Source: Aurifilum marmelostoma (taxonomy: Eukaryota; Ascomycota; Sordariomycetes; Diaporthales; Cryphonectriaceae). Taken from it: a DNA stretch of 64,000 nt. The stretch lies in the NCBI GenBank assembly GCA_027559495.1, contig JAMXSV010000016.1, positions 434,001 to 498,000 of the forward strand, read 5' to 3'. Positions within the stretch are counted from its first letter, which is position 1; every line of letters begins with the position of its first letter. The position numbers and the translations under genes are program-made. The notes below the pieces were generated by a model. That model was not told the DNA's origin, made no database searches, and worked only from the letters and a program-made list of their open reading frames with translations. Positions 32,056 to 44,396 of the stretch are shown in pieces.

Positions 32056-35000
32056 ATGGATGACCTTCAGAGATCAGAATACCCGGCTATGCTGGTAAGC
32101 TCCCTCAATTGGCCGCGGCGGGCGGGATCAGATCATTATTCTTGATGCGACGCGCCGTGTTCAAGAGCCCCTCGATGACGGCACGCGCCGGTATCGCAGT
32201 TGGCCTCTCAGGGCTGTTTGCTTCTCAGGGATGTCTGCTAATGTCTTTTCTCTGGTGCAGGCAAACTTGTCTCCTGGTCAAGCGAATCAGGTTGTCAACG
32301 AGCGCCTAAGGCGGATTGGCAAAGTCAACACCGAGATCGCAGACTGGCTTCAGGTATGACAAGGGATCAGGACAGCGAGGCGGCCCGAACGCCGCAGGCC
32401 TAGGGCACAATCACTGAACAGCCGAATCGCAGGAGCGCCGACGTGTCGAAGAACAATATGTTGCTGGGCTCAAGAAGCTGCTCATGTTCAAGGTGCCCAA
32501 CTCTGGGTCTGAGCTGGGGTGAGTCTTGAGAACCCACAGTCGAGTCCAGCCCCGCGTGTGACCAGAAGCCGAGAGGGAGCTAACCATGTTGTCTGTACTT
32601 CGCAGTATCTTCCAGCCCTCGTGGGACAAGGTCCTCCGCTCCACCGACGCGATTGCCGCATCTCACCACCTGTTTGCCCAGCGGATCGAGAAGGATGTCG
32701 AACATGCCCTGCGCCAATTTCAAACCCGCAAAGAAGTACAAAACATGCAGACAATGTCCATGAATCTATCGACGATTGCCAAGGAGCTGGACGATGCGCG
32801 CGAGAAGGTTGACAAGCTGTCCAAGAAGGGCGGCAAGGCCAGCGCCCTCAAGGTGGACACTGCGACCGCAAGACTCGAATCAGCCTCGTCGCAATGGGAG
32901 TCGCAGGCCCCTTTTATTCTCGAGACCCTGCAAGCCCTCGACGAGCAGCGCTGTAACCATCTTCGAGACGTACTTACGCAGCTCGAAACGCACGAGGTCG
33001 ATCAGTCGGACAGGCTGCGGGCCGCCGCGAACGACGCTTTGGCTACGATTGTGGAGGCGGACACTGCGCGGGAAGTCGAGAACTTCGTGTCAAGAGTCAC
33101 GGCAGGGAAGCCAAAAGTCGAGAGGAGGCCCGCGATGACGGAGAGGCCATCTACTGTGACGAGACAGTCCACGGCCACCAACGCCCAGCCTCCCTCGACT
33201 GCAGACTCGAGCCTCGCGCCGCCGCCCCCAATACCTTTCTCTCAGCAAGAGGATAACCGGAGTACCCATTCCCTGCAGGGCGAGGAGAAGAGCGGTACGT
33301 ATCGAGGATATCAAAGGGGCAACCAAGGCACTACAGGCGACGGCGCTGACACTTCAGATTAGAGTCCAAATTGCGCAGTCGGATCGGGACGGTTTTTGGC
33401 CGACGACGGCAGAGTATACACGGCGGATTCGGTCAACTCTCGCCGGGCAAGAACAACGGTCCCTTTAACCGTGCATCCAGCAGTCATGGCCGATTGTCGC
33501 CAAGTGCGTCTTCTAGCAACCTGGCCGGCTCGAGCGCACACAGGCTGGATTCGCTGGCAGAGGCTCCTGACACACCAGGACTGCCCAGACCCCTGGAGCC
33601 GGAACCAGCAGCAGCCACAACAAACGGGACCCACGTCACCGACGCTGGAACTACTGGTACGTCAGTGGCGCCAAGTACAGATGTATTGAACGGCGCCACC
33701 GCAGAGGAAATATTTGATGCCCCTCCAGGCCCACCGCCGTCACACCTGAACAGAGAGGGTGTGCCTGCCAAGGACAAGGATGGGTTCACGATACCGCCTG
33801 CTGCCAATGATCCGATATCCCAGGCACAGAGAGAGGCAGCAGGCGAGATGGGGGAAGAGCATGATCAGCTTTTCAAGCTGAACATACAAAACAGCCCGAT
33901 CGCCGAAGAAGACCCTGATGAGAGCAAGGCCGCCATAGCCAATGTCGCGAGCTCTCTTGGTGTAATGCCCTCCCGACGGACAGGCACTATCCGTGGTCGC
34001 AGAGATGTGCGAAACACAATCTATATGCCCTCAAACGCCCAGGTGCCGCCAATGGATCCGTCGGGATCATTGTCCGTCGTTGCTGAACCGACACAAAACT
34101 TGCCCCCGTCCCCAGCGCTGCACGGTGCAAGCAGCAGTATGAGCTCGAAACCTTCTGCCATCCACACTTTGGCAAGCGAGGCTAGCGGGACCGCCACCAG
34201 CGATACCCAGTCAATCAGGAGCGCAGGCAGCCTCGGGAGCTTTCTGCACGGCAAACATCCGGATCTTACGACTCCCGGTCTGAACTCGAGCATTGTCGAG
34301 ACGGTTTCTGCGACCTTCGAGGAGGGCGTGCTGAAGTCTGTCAAGATCAGTGGAGAGATAGCATTTGCATACAATGGGGACGGGACGATCTCTGAAGGTA
34401 AGCCAACGTTGGTCCTTCAGAGAGTCAACATGGCCAGACAACTACGAACTTTTGCTGACAGTACACATCTAGCACGCGAGACTATCCGTATCAATGACTT
34501 CCCAAGCCTGGAAGCCATAGGGCCCAATCGAATCTTTGTCTCCAGCACGGCCTCACCCGATGAGTTCCTTCTCGACCTGGCACACATCCCTGCCAGGACT
34601 GCCACCCCTGGCTTTACCTACCGAGTGCACTCGGAGGAACCTACATCTGATTTTGCCACTCACTGCCCGCTACTCATCAAGACAGCATGGAAGCCAGCTC
34701 AAGACAAGCTCGGACTCCTGCTGCAGTACAAGCTTAACCCTGAGTTCCTGCACAGCTCGAAGCCAGTGGTGCTCAAGGGCCTGACGTTCGTTGCGACGTA
34801 CGAGGGCGCAAGGGCAAGCGGTGTGCAGACGAAACCGACAGGGACGCACCTGAAGGAGAAGCATCTTGTCTACTGGCGCGTAGGCGATGTGTCTCTCAGC
34901 GCTGGTGACGAGGACTGGCAAAAGATTGTGTGCAGGGTGATTGGTGCTGAGAATGCCCACCCACAGCCTGGCACTATCGAGGCCAGGTGGGAGTACATCA

Positions 35001-35170
35001 GCTCGAGCACGCCTGGTGACGAAGGCACGCATGGAGGCATCTCCATCAGCAGACGGGGCGAGAGCAAAGGCAAGGAAAAGGCAATAGATGACAGTGGAGA
35101 GGATACCGGAGATGACCCATTCGCAGACGAGAGCGCCGCGGCTTTCTCCAAGGGGGGTCAGCTGGCATGA
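32056..35170 (+). CDS. SYP1: Syp1/FCHo-type F-BAR endocytic adaptor (muniscin)
   Basis: The exons are 32056-32094, 32261-32353, 32433-32518, 32606-33294 and 33363-35170, about 904 aa. A further 75-nt in-frame intron at 34398-34472 is likely (GTAAGC donor, CTGAC branch, CTAG acceptor) and would give 879 aa. Residues 1-260 form an F-BAR domain (SPGQANQVVNERLRRIGKVN, RRRVEEQYVAGLKKLL, LGIFQPSWDKVL) that binds curved membrane. A Pro/Ser-rich linker follows with the conserved HGGFGQLSP stretch. The last 270 residues (SSIVETVSATFEEGVLKSVK onward) form the mu-homology domain, which recruits cargo and Ede1/Eps15 early in clathrin-mediated endocytosis and, in yeast, affects septins. The acceptor at 33361-33362 is fixed because the earlier AG gives an immediate stop. 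Confidence 0.92.
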
Positions 35171-36210
35171 TGTGCCGCTGGTGAGAAAGATTGTCAGTGG
35201 CAAGTACGAAGCGAAGTAATCTCGATGGGAAATGTAGGGAGGGGGGGAAAGAGGTACTTGGGGGAGAAAGAAAAGGAAAAGGAAAAGGAAAGTCGCACCT
35301 AGATCGCCTTCTGCGGACTGGTTCATATCTTTGGTGGGCCCGATACCTTGCATATTGATGGTGGAACATGTCTGGGACCGAGCTGGAAGGTCTTGTTGGT
35401 TTATTGTTTTTGTTTTTCCCTGCTTTTCTTCTCTTCTTTAATTGTTTTCTATTGCATTCATGCATTGGACATTGCTTCCGAAGGGCACAGGGCATTTCTC
35501 TGTGTTTGATCAGACCACTTCTGCTATTATATACCAATTTCCATTTGTACAATCCGAGAGAGAGAGAAAGACTAAGGTATAGGAGACGAATGCGCGTGTC
35601 ACGCGGCGTGAAGAAGCGAGAATGGGAGACGGCGGAGAAAGAAATATATATATATATATATATATTCTTATAAGATTGAATTGCATATACATATATCGAG
35701 GATCACACAACAGCGCCTCCTCCGCGAATCACTTCTTTACCACTCGATCAGAAAATAGAACCACCATCCCCCAAAGCCCTCACGCATCAAGGCCTGCCAC
35801 TCACTCCAACCTAGTCACACGCTCGCCCCTCCCTTGCCGATCTTCCCCCTTCTCTATGGGCACTCGATAGCCCCTCGGCCCTCACCTCTGCATGCAGATA
35901 GTGTAATATACAGCGCGTGAGTGAGGCCTATGGCGGAGTCGGTAGTAGGGGTTTACTCGCCTACGTGGAGATTTGTAAAGCCGCCGGTCCAGACCGAGCG
36001 TGGCGGGATCGATGGACTGAGAAGAGAGGGGATGGGGAGGGTGGACAAGAAGCGATATAGAATGATCATGAAGTAGCGAACAGGCAGGAGGACATGATAC
36101 ACCTTCAAGACTACACATAATACAGCACCACTTGAAGAGACAATATTCGACGGAGAATAGAAAACGAGGAAAAGTCCAGTTTTGGGTGTTTATTGTTTTA
36201 GGATACAAAC
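35171..36210. other. Intergenic region with TA microsatellite
   Basis: About 1 kb follows the Syp1-like gene. It contains a (TA)n run at about 35644-35665 and purine-rich and pyrimidine-rich stretches. No gene was recognised. Confidence 0.4.
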
Positions 36211-37902
36211 ATGAGATTCACCACTGTCATCATGTCTTCGTACCTCCTACTCCTTCTTTCCACCGTTGTGGGCACAGTCTCAGCCATCCTCAACTGTACC
36301 AGCACCGCAATCCCCGTACCAGCCATCTTTGGCGCCCAAGTTCTCAGCATCACCGCTTACCCCATCGACGACTGGCAGCATGTCCCCAGTAATGACATCT
36401 ATTCCGTGACCCTCCCTCTGACGCACCCTGGATCAGGAGACGTCGGGAACAACTTTTCCGCACTACTTATTTCAGCGCCGTGGAACCGCGTGTTCCAAGG
36501 TATCGGTGGTGGAGGGTACGCGGCAGGGACATTGACGGCGCGGACCAGACGGCGATCGAATACAATATAGGCGCGACGGATGCAGGCTTGCCGACGTCAA
36601 ATCCCAATTCGAGCCGGGATGCCTCTGATTGGGCGCTCGTCTCGCCCGGTAACGTCAATCAGGTCCTCCTGCTCAACTTTGCGCGCCGCTCGGTGCACGA
36701 CTTGACCGCCCTGGGCAAGGCTCTGAGCACCAGTTCTACGGTGGGGACAGCGAGGGAAGACCACATCGCCCCTACTGGAATGGCTGCAGCACGGGAGGGC
36801 GCCAGGGCTTGGCTGCGGCGCAGTACTACCCGGCCAACTGGGACGGCGTGTTGGCCGATGCACCCGCGATCCAGTGGAAATGATTTCACCATAGCACAGT
36901 AGTGGACGGACACGGTGCAGAACAACGAAGGGTATGTTCTATAGCCAGGCGAGCTCGCGTTCGTGGCGGCACGACTGGTTGAGGCGTGCGACTCGCTGGA
37001 CGGGCTGATTGACGGCATCGTGTCTGCACCAGCGCTGTGCAGCGAAGGGGCTCGTGGGACAACAGTATGCCTGTGTGTCCGGCCATGACGGCCCGAGCAA
37101 GACGTTCAGCCAGAGGGCTGCGGACGTGGTCGACAAGATATTGGACGGCCCTCGGACCCCTGAGGGCAAGTTGCTTTGGTATGGGCTCGTCGAGGGGGCT
37201 AGCTTCTCGAACTTGGCACCCAACATCGAGGGCAATGAGACAGCGCAACGGTCCACCGTCGCTGATTCCTGAATTCGTGGCTTCATAGCTAAGGACTTGG
37301 GCTTCGAAGCGGCCAGTGTCTCGTACGCTGAGTTTGCAGATATCATGAAATCTGTTTCAGCTGCTTCCTCTCGCCCTCCATACACTCGGTAGCTGGGCCT
37401 GGAAGATTGCTCTTGACTCTTGTGTTCATGTTCAGATATTTTCCTCTAGGGACACCTCCATCACGAATCTGTCATGGGCAGCGCCTCGCCCGATCTCGCC
37501 CCCTTCAAGCGCCGTGACGGCAAGATGATCACCTGGCAGGGGCTGGCTGACGGCACAATTGACCCACAGGGCACCATGCTTTACTACCAGAAGATATTCG
37601 CCATCGACCCGTCCGTTTCCGACTTCTACCGGCAATTCTCCTGTCCCGGCGTGGGCCAATGTGGTTCGGGGATGGGCGTCATTCCCACAGATGCCATCGG
37701 CCAGCTTCGTGCATGGGTTGAGAACGGTAGAGCCCCGAACGTCCTCCACGCGGCGAGCGCGTACCCACTGAATGCGTCGAGCTTGGCCGTGTTGAACTCG
37801 ATAGATTATGTTAGATTCCTCGACTCGTGTCCGTGGCCAGCTGTCAACAGGTATCAGGGCAGTGGGGATCCGGCACAGGCGGCTCCATGGGAGTGTGCCT
37901 AA
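36211..37902 (+). pseudogene. Decayed tannase/feruloyl esterase gene
   Basis: Fragments of a secreted tannase-family esterase lie in order but in three frames. A signal peptide (SSYLLLLLSTVVGTVSA) and LLISAPWNRVFQGIGGGGYAAG come first. A shift of -1 near 36520 leads to ATDAGLP and NFARRSVHDLTALGKAL. A second -1 near 36730 leads to the nucleophile block YWNGCSTGGRQG. A +1 near 36878 follows, then TAG at 36900 and 36942, another shift near 37030, the block KLLWYGLVEGASFSNLAPN, and TGA at 37270 where relatives have Trp. The C-terminal 140 codons are open (KMITWQGLADG to APWECA). The catalytic His of the family's GVxHC motif reads Gln (GVGQCG, codon 37657). The mixed insertions, deletions and stops mean true decay rather than a single sequencing error. 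The family hydrolyses gallate or ferulate esters of plant material. Confidence 0.88.
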
Positions 37903-38059
37903 GGGACGGGCTGGGTAAATTTTCCGGGTCTGAGTGCGGGTAATCAGAGTGTCATTCGAGGACCGGGATGGTATGGTTCATCTTTTCCTGTTGTTGAGAC
38001 ATGACAACGGTTTTCAATACAGAAAGGAGATGCCAGAACCAGACGTGCGAGGGTCCACT

Positions 38060-40855
38060 TCATTGCAGGGCGCGTCCCTCCTGAACAGCCTGCTCATAAA
38101 ATTCGAGGGTCAATGCAGCCAGGAAGCCCGGAATGCAATTCTTCTCGCGGACCCAATACTTGGTTAGATCCGACAGCTTCATGGCGAACTCGCTCCTGGG
38201 GCCACCGCCAAACTTCATGGAGCCTCGATCGCCGTCAAAAGTAATGGAACGCTCGTGCTCGTCCGTCTCAGAGGCATAGTACACTGACTCTACCCGCATC
38301 TTGTTCGTAGGAATGAAGGTGACATGCCAGCCCAGGAGGGCAAAAACAGCCTCTTTGAACTCGTCAGACTTGTCTTTCCATACCTCCTTGAGCCGCTGAC
38401 ATTGCTTCTTGGCGGATGCGGTCTCCTTTTTTGCATTTTCCACATCGCGCTGGAGCGCGACGAGCGTGGATACGGGCACCACCTGGAAAGAGGTGATACC
38501 GCTCTCGCCGTCGTGAACCAGCGTCCGCAGCTGCTCGTTCTCGGTCCGGAGCTCGTCGATGGTGGCCTGCTTGACCGCCTCGTGTCTGGCAGTTGGATTG
38601 TCGCGCAGCTCGAGAATGCGCACGCTGGAAGACCGCCTCGCAGCCGCCAGCTGGTCCTTGGCCACGGACAAGTCCTTTTCGATGACCTTGTATTTGGTCT
38701 TGAGAGAGTCGAGCTCATCCTGCAGAGTGCGATTCTTGCGTGCGAGCTGGCCGATCTGCCCATGCTGGGTCGAATCCTCGTCAGTAGGTGCAGGGCGCTT
38801 GGTGCCTGCGACAGCCGCGGGGCCGTTGGTGGACGACTCGAGGTAGCTCATCTGAGCCTCCAGAGCCCTGACCTCCGATTTGTATTCATCCACCAGCTCC
38901 TCCAGTTTCTGTATACGCTGGCCCTTCTCCTGGTCAAACTTGTCAGGCTGGAAGGTAGCATCCTCCGACTCATACATCTTGAGCTGCTCGCGCAGTAGCT
39001 TGGACTCCTTCTCCGCCAGAGCGCGTTGTCTCTCTAGTCTCTGTCGAGCCTTATCGGCAGACGCGCCGCCGCCATTCGTCTTGAGTTTCTCGATCTGTGA
39101 CGATAGACCAGCATTGTCCGCCTCGATGCTCTCGATTGTCGCATCGCGCTCGGCAATCTGGGCCTGTATCGAACCCACTTTCTCCAGCAGTGAGGCCGAG
39201 TTGAAGCGTTCTTGGACGAGGGCGCGGGCCACAGCCTCGGGCGAGTCGAACTCAGCCTGACCCTCGCGCTCGAGATACGCAGACCAAGCATGGCGCTCAG
39301 CCTCCAGCCGCTCCCGCTGCCATCGCTCCGAGGCCAGCTCGGCCTTGGTGGCCTCGGCATCCTCGAGCTTGCGCAGGAGCGAGGCCTTCTCCTCCTCCAC
39401 GATGGCCACCGCCTTGTGTGACTGGCGCAGGTGTCTCAGCTCGGTCAGCTGCTCGCGGTTCGTGGCCTCGAGGGCCCGAATATGCGCGACCTGTTCCGAC
39501 AGCTCGCGCCGTATTATGGCCATGGTCTCTGCGTCGCCAGTCTGCGCTTTGAGCCTCAGGACCTCGGCCTCCATCTCGCTGACCTTGGCATCCTTGCCGC
39601 TCAGTTGCTTTCGAGCCTCCTCCAGATCGTTGTCTCTTGCCGAGATGCTGTCTTCCAACTCCAGGATCTTATTGGCGTCCTTTTGAAGTTGTGCGTTCAA
39701 ATCAGCCAACTTCCTCTCCTCGAAGCGGGCGGCTTCGTCTCTGGCGGCTGCCAGGTCCTCAAGCTGCTCCTCGGCCAGTCGGGCCTGCTCCTCAGCCGCC
39801 CTGGCACGTCTCTCGATCTCGGCCTTCTCGTCATCCTGCCGTCTGCGCAGCTCGTCGAGCTCCTCCTGCAGCCGCGCGAGCTGCCTCACCGCATCGTTAT
39901 GCTCGCTCTCTGCAGCCTGTTTCTTCTTGAACTCCTCGTCGGCAAGCTCCTTGGCCCTCCGCAGCTCATTCTCCTGCTGGATACGCTGGATCTCGGCATT
40001 GCTTTTTGCATTCTCATTGTCATAGCGCAAGGTGCTGATCTCCGCCTTCAGAGCCTCGATGGCTCGCCTCTGTGTCTCGTACTCCTGTGCATCGGGGGGC
40101 GCGACGTTTTCTTTGGAAGACTCGCGGGTCATGGCGCGCGGGCCAGAAGGAGACTGTGAGCGGGTGGACGCTGCCTCGCCGAGGCTGTATGACGATGGCT
40201 GGGCGCTGCTCAATCGTATTGCATTCATCTGGCAAGAGGGAACGCCGTCAGTAAGAATATCTCTTTCTCTCTCTCTCTCTTTCTATTTACGTCTCTCTCT
40301 CTCTCTCTTCCTACTCACCCTCGACTCCCGGAGCGAGGACGCAGGTCGTGGCAGACCAGACAAGCTCGCCCGAAACCGATTGGTCGTGCTCGACACAGAC
40401 CCTCGACGCGAGCTGCCTGCTGACGGCGGCCTGTCTGCACCACCTGAGCCCTGTGGCGTCTGAGGCATCATCGTGAGCGACGGCTGCTGCTTGGGCGGAG
40501 TGGTCGTGGCATGAGGGTTGTCTGGCAAGAAGACGCGTCGTGTTGACGATGTTTGGGTAGTTGCCGGTCGCGGTCGCGCTTGCGTTGGAAACTTGCCTGC
40601 CCCTGCCCCTGCTCCTGCCGCTGGTATTGTTGGCGGTGGTGGTGTCAGGCGTGGCAGGGGTGCGAAGAGACGACGGGGGGCTCTGGTTGTGGGGCCGGCG
40701 TGCCTGGCATGCCCGGGCCTGGAGCTACTGCCACTGGGCCTGCCACTGCCATTACTGGGGTGAGGGCCTGGCCTCAGCCCCTGGGCCTGCATTTGCAAGA
40801 TGCGCTGCTCGGCAATGTGTCGAAACAAATCCTCGCTTGGCCTTGGGATTGACAT
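38060..40855 (-). CDS. MAD1: Spindle assembly checkpoint protein Mad1
   Basis: Exon 1 is 40855-40319, the intron is 40318-40229 (90 nt, GA-rich in the sense strand), and exon 2 is 40228-38060; phase 0, 901 aa. Mad1 recruits Mad2 to unattached kinetochores and drives its conversion to the inhibitory form. Exon 1 encodes a Pro/Ser/Arg-rich, low-complexity N-terminus. Exon 2 encodes about 500 residues of continuous coiled coil. The Mad2-interaction motif is visible as RILELRDNPTARHEAVK. The C-terminal head is also clear (RLKEVWKDKSDEFKEAVFALLGW, then EFAMKLSDLTKYWVREKNCIPGFLAALTLEFYE). Exon 2 begins with an ATG directly after the acceptor, so a shorter 722-aa form starting there is possible. Confidence 0.95.
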
Positions 40856-41679
40856 TTCTTCCAGAACTCAACCAGGATCATCAGTGTGGAAGCTGATGAA
40901 CAGACATGCAGAGGGAAAATCATTGTTCAATTTCAAAATTTCAATCAATGTTGAGTCGCAAGAGGTTAGTTTTGAAGCCTCTCGGAGCACAAAGGAGCAG
41001 CTGGTGCTTCTTGTTTGCGTGCCCTCAGCTTGTGCTCTTTTCATTGTCAAAAAGGCACAACGCTATGTCAAAACAATCAGCCCTCCTACCAGGAGATGCG
41101 GTCAGGGTTGCTGTATACAATGCTCCTCTAAGGTGTCAATGTTGTCTGTAAGATCAACTGACCAGACTTACAAGACCACTGCTTGCAATCCCACAGGCCC
41201 AAGGCTCTCACAGAAGAGACCAGACAAATCCCCTGCGAAGATCTGTCTCTCCTCTCTTCCCGCCTTGTTCCAGCCCTGAGCATGTGCTCCCCCTGCTGTC
41301 ATCAGCCCTGGGGTTCAGCCAGGGACCCACGGCTGACCCACGATTATGACGAGGACGGGGACCCTCTGCTATGGTACTAGCTCCAGTGAATCGCATCATA
41401 TCCCGAGGGCCCTCCTCCAAAAAGCTCGCACCTGGCTGCTCCGGGATGAGGACGACAGCTTCCTAACCAGAACTCACCCCTTACGTGATCTTGCCCCCTC
41501 TCCCCTTTCAGCCCATGGAAGAACCAAGAGCCTAATATCCTGCAGCTCAGGCTGTCAGTCCATCTCTCTTCTTCTTCTTCCGCATCATCATCTTCATCAA
41601 CAACTACACTCTTTGACCGGATCGATCGTCACCTACACTCTTTTCCACGACCTGCACGTGATACCAAACGGCGGCAGAA
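40856..41679. promoter_or_regulatory. Divergent intergenic region between MAD1 and TAM41
   Basis: About 820 bp hold the promoters of both genes. A pyrimidine-rich stretch (about 41560-41600) lies upstream of the TAM41 start. The open frames here are not convincing. Confidence 0.45.
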
Positions 41680-43385
41680 ATGGCGACGCTGCGTCTTCTG
41701 GTATGTCGGCAGTGTTTGCGCTGGTCGTGATCGGGCTTTGTTGCTGACCGCATCCCCCTCCTTGACAGGCGCGCAGTACCGCGGTGCAACCGGTTCTCTC
41801 GCGACGACTCAACTTTGAGCATCCGTACCACCGACTCCAAGCCATTCCTGCCGCCCACCACCGACTACTCAGTGCGACCAGCTACATGCGGGATGATAAT
41901 ACCAAGCCTACCGAGACTCCGATAGTTCCTGGTGAGCCCAAGGAGCGCAAGCCTACCACGAGTGAGCGCCCTTCGGCCTCCAGCGTCAACAAGTCCGAAG
42001 CCTCGTCCTCTTCTGCAAACTCCTCCTTCGACGAGATCGGTGCCGACTGGGAGGAGAACCCGAACCTCAACATCAAGAACTTTTCTGAGCTGCCATACAG
42101 CAACTTTGGCGTGAACCAGCACATCAAGATCAACGACGAGTTCAGAGAGGTTCTCAGAACGATTCCCTGGCAGTTCCGCGCGCCAATCCGCTATGCCTTC
42201 GCATACGGCTCCGGCGTGTTCCCGCAGTCCAAGTCGTCTGGCCGTGTGCCGACCGCCGAGGAGGTTGCGCGCGTCCACCCCAAGGCGCCCCCTGCGGTCC
42301 AGAGGGCACAGGATGGCACGCCCAAGATGATCGACTTCATCTTTGGGGTCACCTACACGCAGCACTGGCACTCCCTCAACCTGAACCAGCACCGAGACCA
42401 CTACAGCGGCCTGGGCAGCCTGGGCTCGGCTGCTGTGTCGTACGTCCAGGACCACATGGGCGCAGGTGTCTACTTCAACACGCACGTCGTGGTCAACGGC
42501 ATCCTCATCAAATACGGCGTCGTCAATATCGACTCGCTGTGCCGCGACCTGACCGACTGGGACACCCTGTACCTCGCCGGCCGCCTGCACAAGCCCGTCA
42601 AGATCCTGCGCGATGACGCCCGTGTACGCCTTGCCAACCAGATGAACCTGCTCTCCGCCCTGCGCACCGCCCTGCTGCTCCTGCCGGAGAAGTTCACCGA
42701 GCTCGAGCTGTACAACACCGTCGCGGGCATCTCCTACCTCGGGGATCCGAGGATGACGCTGCCCACGGAGAATCCCCAGAAGGTCTCTAACATTGTTGGC
42801 AACAATATCGCCAACTTCCAGCGACTCTACAACCCGCTGATCGATAATCTGCCTAATATCTCCTTCGACGGCTCAAAGGCAGGCCTCAACCGCCGGCTGG
42901 TGCAGGATATGGACCCCGTGCGGCGCGGCAACATGGTGCGGCGCCTTCCCAAGTCCTTCCGGTCCAAGCTGTATCTCCAGTACCAGCGCAAGTTCGCAAT
43001 CCCCCAGGCCGAGTTCGATGCCATGATGCAGGCGGACCGCGATGCCGACAGCGTGAGCTCGGTCAGGAAGAAGGAAGGCATCGCCGCGGGAGGCGTTGTG
43101 GGTGGTTTCGAGACGCGCATCGCGCAGGATGACCCTGCCGAGCTCACGACGCGCGTGCGCAGGGTCATCAAGAACACGATCGGGTGGCCGAGCACCACGC
43201 AGACCTTGAAGGGCCTGCTCACGGGCGGTGTGAGGAAGAGCTTTGGCTATGTGTGGGAGAAGGTCGAGAAGTACCGTGCTGGATCTAAGAAGGCCGCCGC
43301 TGCGCCTGCAGCCGCTAGCAAGGAAACCCAAAAGGGGTCTGCGGAGGAAACAACGAAGCCTCAGAAAGAGGTTAAAAAGGATTGA
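41680..43385 (+). CDS. TAM41: Mitochondrial CDP-diacylglycerol synthase Tam41
   Basis: Exon 1 is only 21 nt (41680-41700, MATLRLL). The intron is 41701-41768 (68 nt), and exon 2 is 41769-43385; phase 0, 545 aa. The enzyme makes CDP-diacylglycerol from phosphatidate and CTP on the matrix side of the inner membrane, the first step towards cardiolipin. The N-terminus is rich in Arg, Leu and Ala without acids (MATLRLLARSTAVQPVLSRR), a mitochondrial presequence. The nucleotidyltransferase core shows FAYGSGVFPQ, KMIDFIFGVTYTQHWHSLNL, NQHRDHYSGL and IKYGVVNIDSLCRDLTDWDTLYLAGRLHKPV. The C-terminus is Lys/Ala/Glu-rich. Without the mini-exon the frame has no ATG before residue 45 or so, which supports the splice model. 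It is divergent from MAD1. Confidence 0.95.
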
Positions 43386-44396
43386 ACGAGGCAGCCAAGA
43401 CCGAATGGCACGGCGGCGCAGTAACGACACCTCCTTCGAGAAGCTGTCCCCTTTGAACATTGTGGGATTTCCTCGGACAGCAGGAAATGGAGCATGTGCA
43501 TGCGGCTGGTATCTCCGCGCGTCAGATGCGTGCACGTCGCGGGGGCCTACCAATGAATTTCATCTCTGAAAGATTCAAGCTTCCTCACGAGGCAAGGAGA
43601 AATAGAGAGGGGAGGAAAAAAAAAAAAAAAAGGAAACGCCAGCCCATTAAGGAAAAGGAAAGGGACAAACGCTGATGGCTAAAAGCCACCATGTACGACT
43701 ACTTGCATATGGCTTAAGAGAGGAGGCAACGATGATTTTTACCAACCCAACAACGGCGCAACGACGATGGAGGACGGTTCAGCATTGCGGGTCGGGTGAA
43801 CAGGACGGGCATGCATGCAGACAAATGGGCAGCCAAGGTCTAGGCTGAAAAGATACCAAGCATTTTTCTTCTCGCTTTACAAATCAGGGAGAGAAAGAAA
43901 CCAAAGAGACTCGATAGTCGAACCAAAAAATGTGACAAACAAAAGGAGATTCGAAGAAATTAGGCTCTGACCCAGTCTGGTGACTTGTTTGCGACATGAC
44001 GATGGCGGGGCATCCGTGTGAGAAATGAAGGGCTCTGACTACGTTGATATTAACCAACAGAAATTATGACCACGAAAATGCACAGCAGCGTCACTGGCGT
44101 CCTGATCCCTTGCTTTTTCGCTGCTGCACTTTTCACGTTCGTCGTCGCTTCCGCGGCTTCAGGCCTCGTGCCATAGTTGTCAAGATTGCTCGCATCGAAG
44201 CAGCTTCCATGACGGCGCAGAAAGGCTGGCCACCGGAGGTGAACGGGATTCAAGGAGACAGAGAAAACCAAAATAATAGCATTGAGATTAAACATTAAAT
44301 ACCCTTGCAGAAACGACCACAATATCAGGCCTTGCACGATGAACTAGCAAAACAACCAGTGTTCCCTCCAGCAGACATACCATGGCAGCGGTCCGT
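43386..44396. other. Convergent intergenic region
   Basis: About 1 kb lies between the 3' ends of TAM41 and the small Asn/Ser-rich gene. It contains an A16 run at 43616-43631. No gene was recognised. Confidence 0.4.

Noticed and set aside
35644..35665. TA run considered as a transposon target or cruciform element
   Set aside because: It is a simple microsatellite with no flanking terminal repeats or coding remnant.
36211..37902. Tannase breaks considered as homopolymer errors like those in the other genes
   Set aside because: The shifts go in both directions, are not confined to G/C runs, and are accompanied by three stops and a lost catalytic residue.
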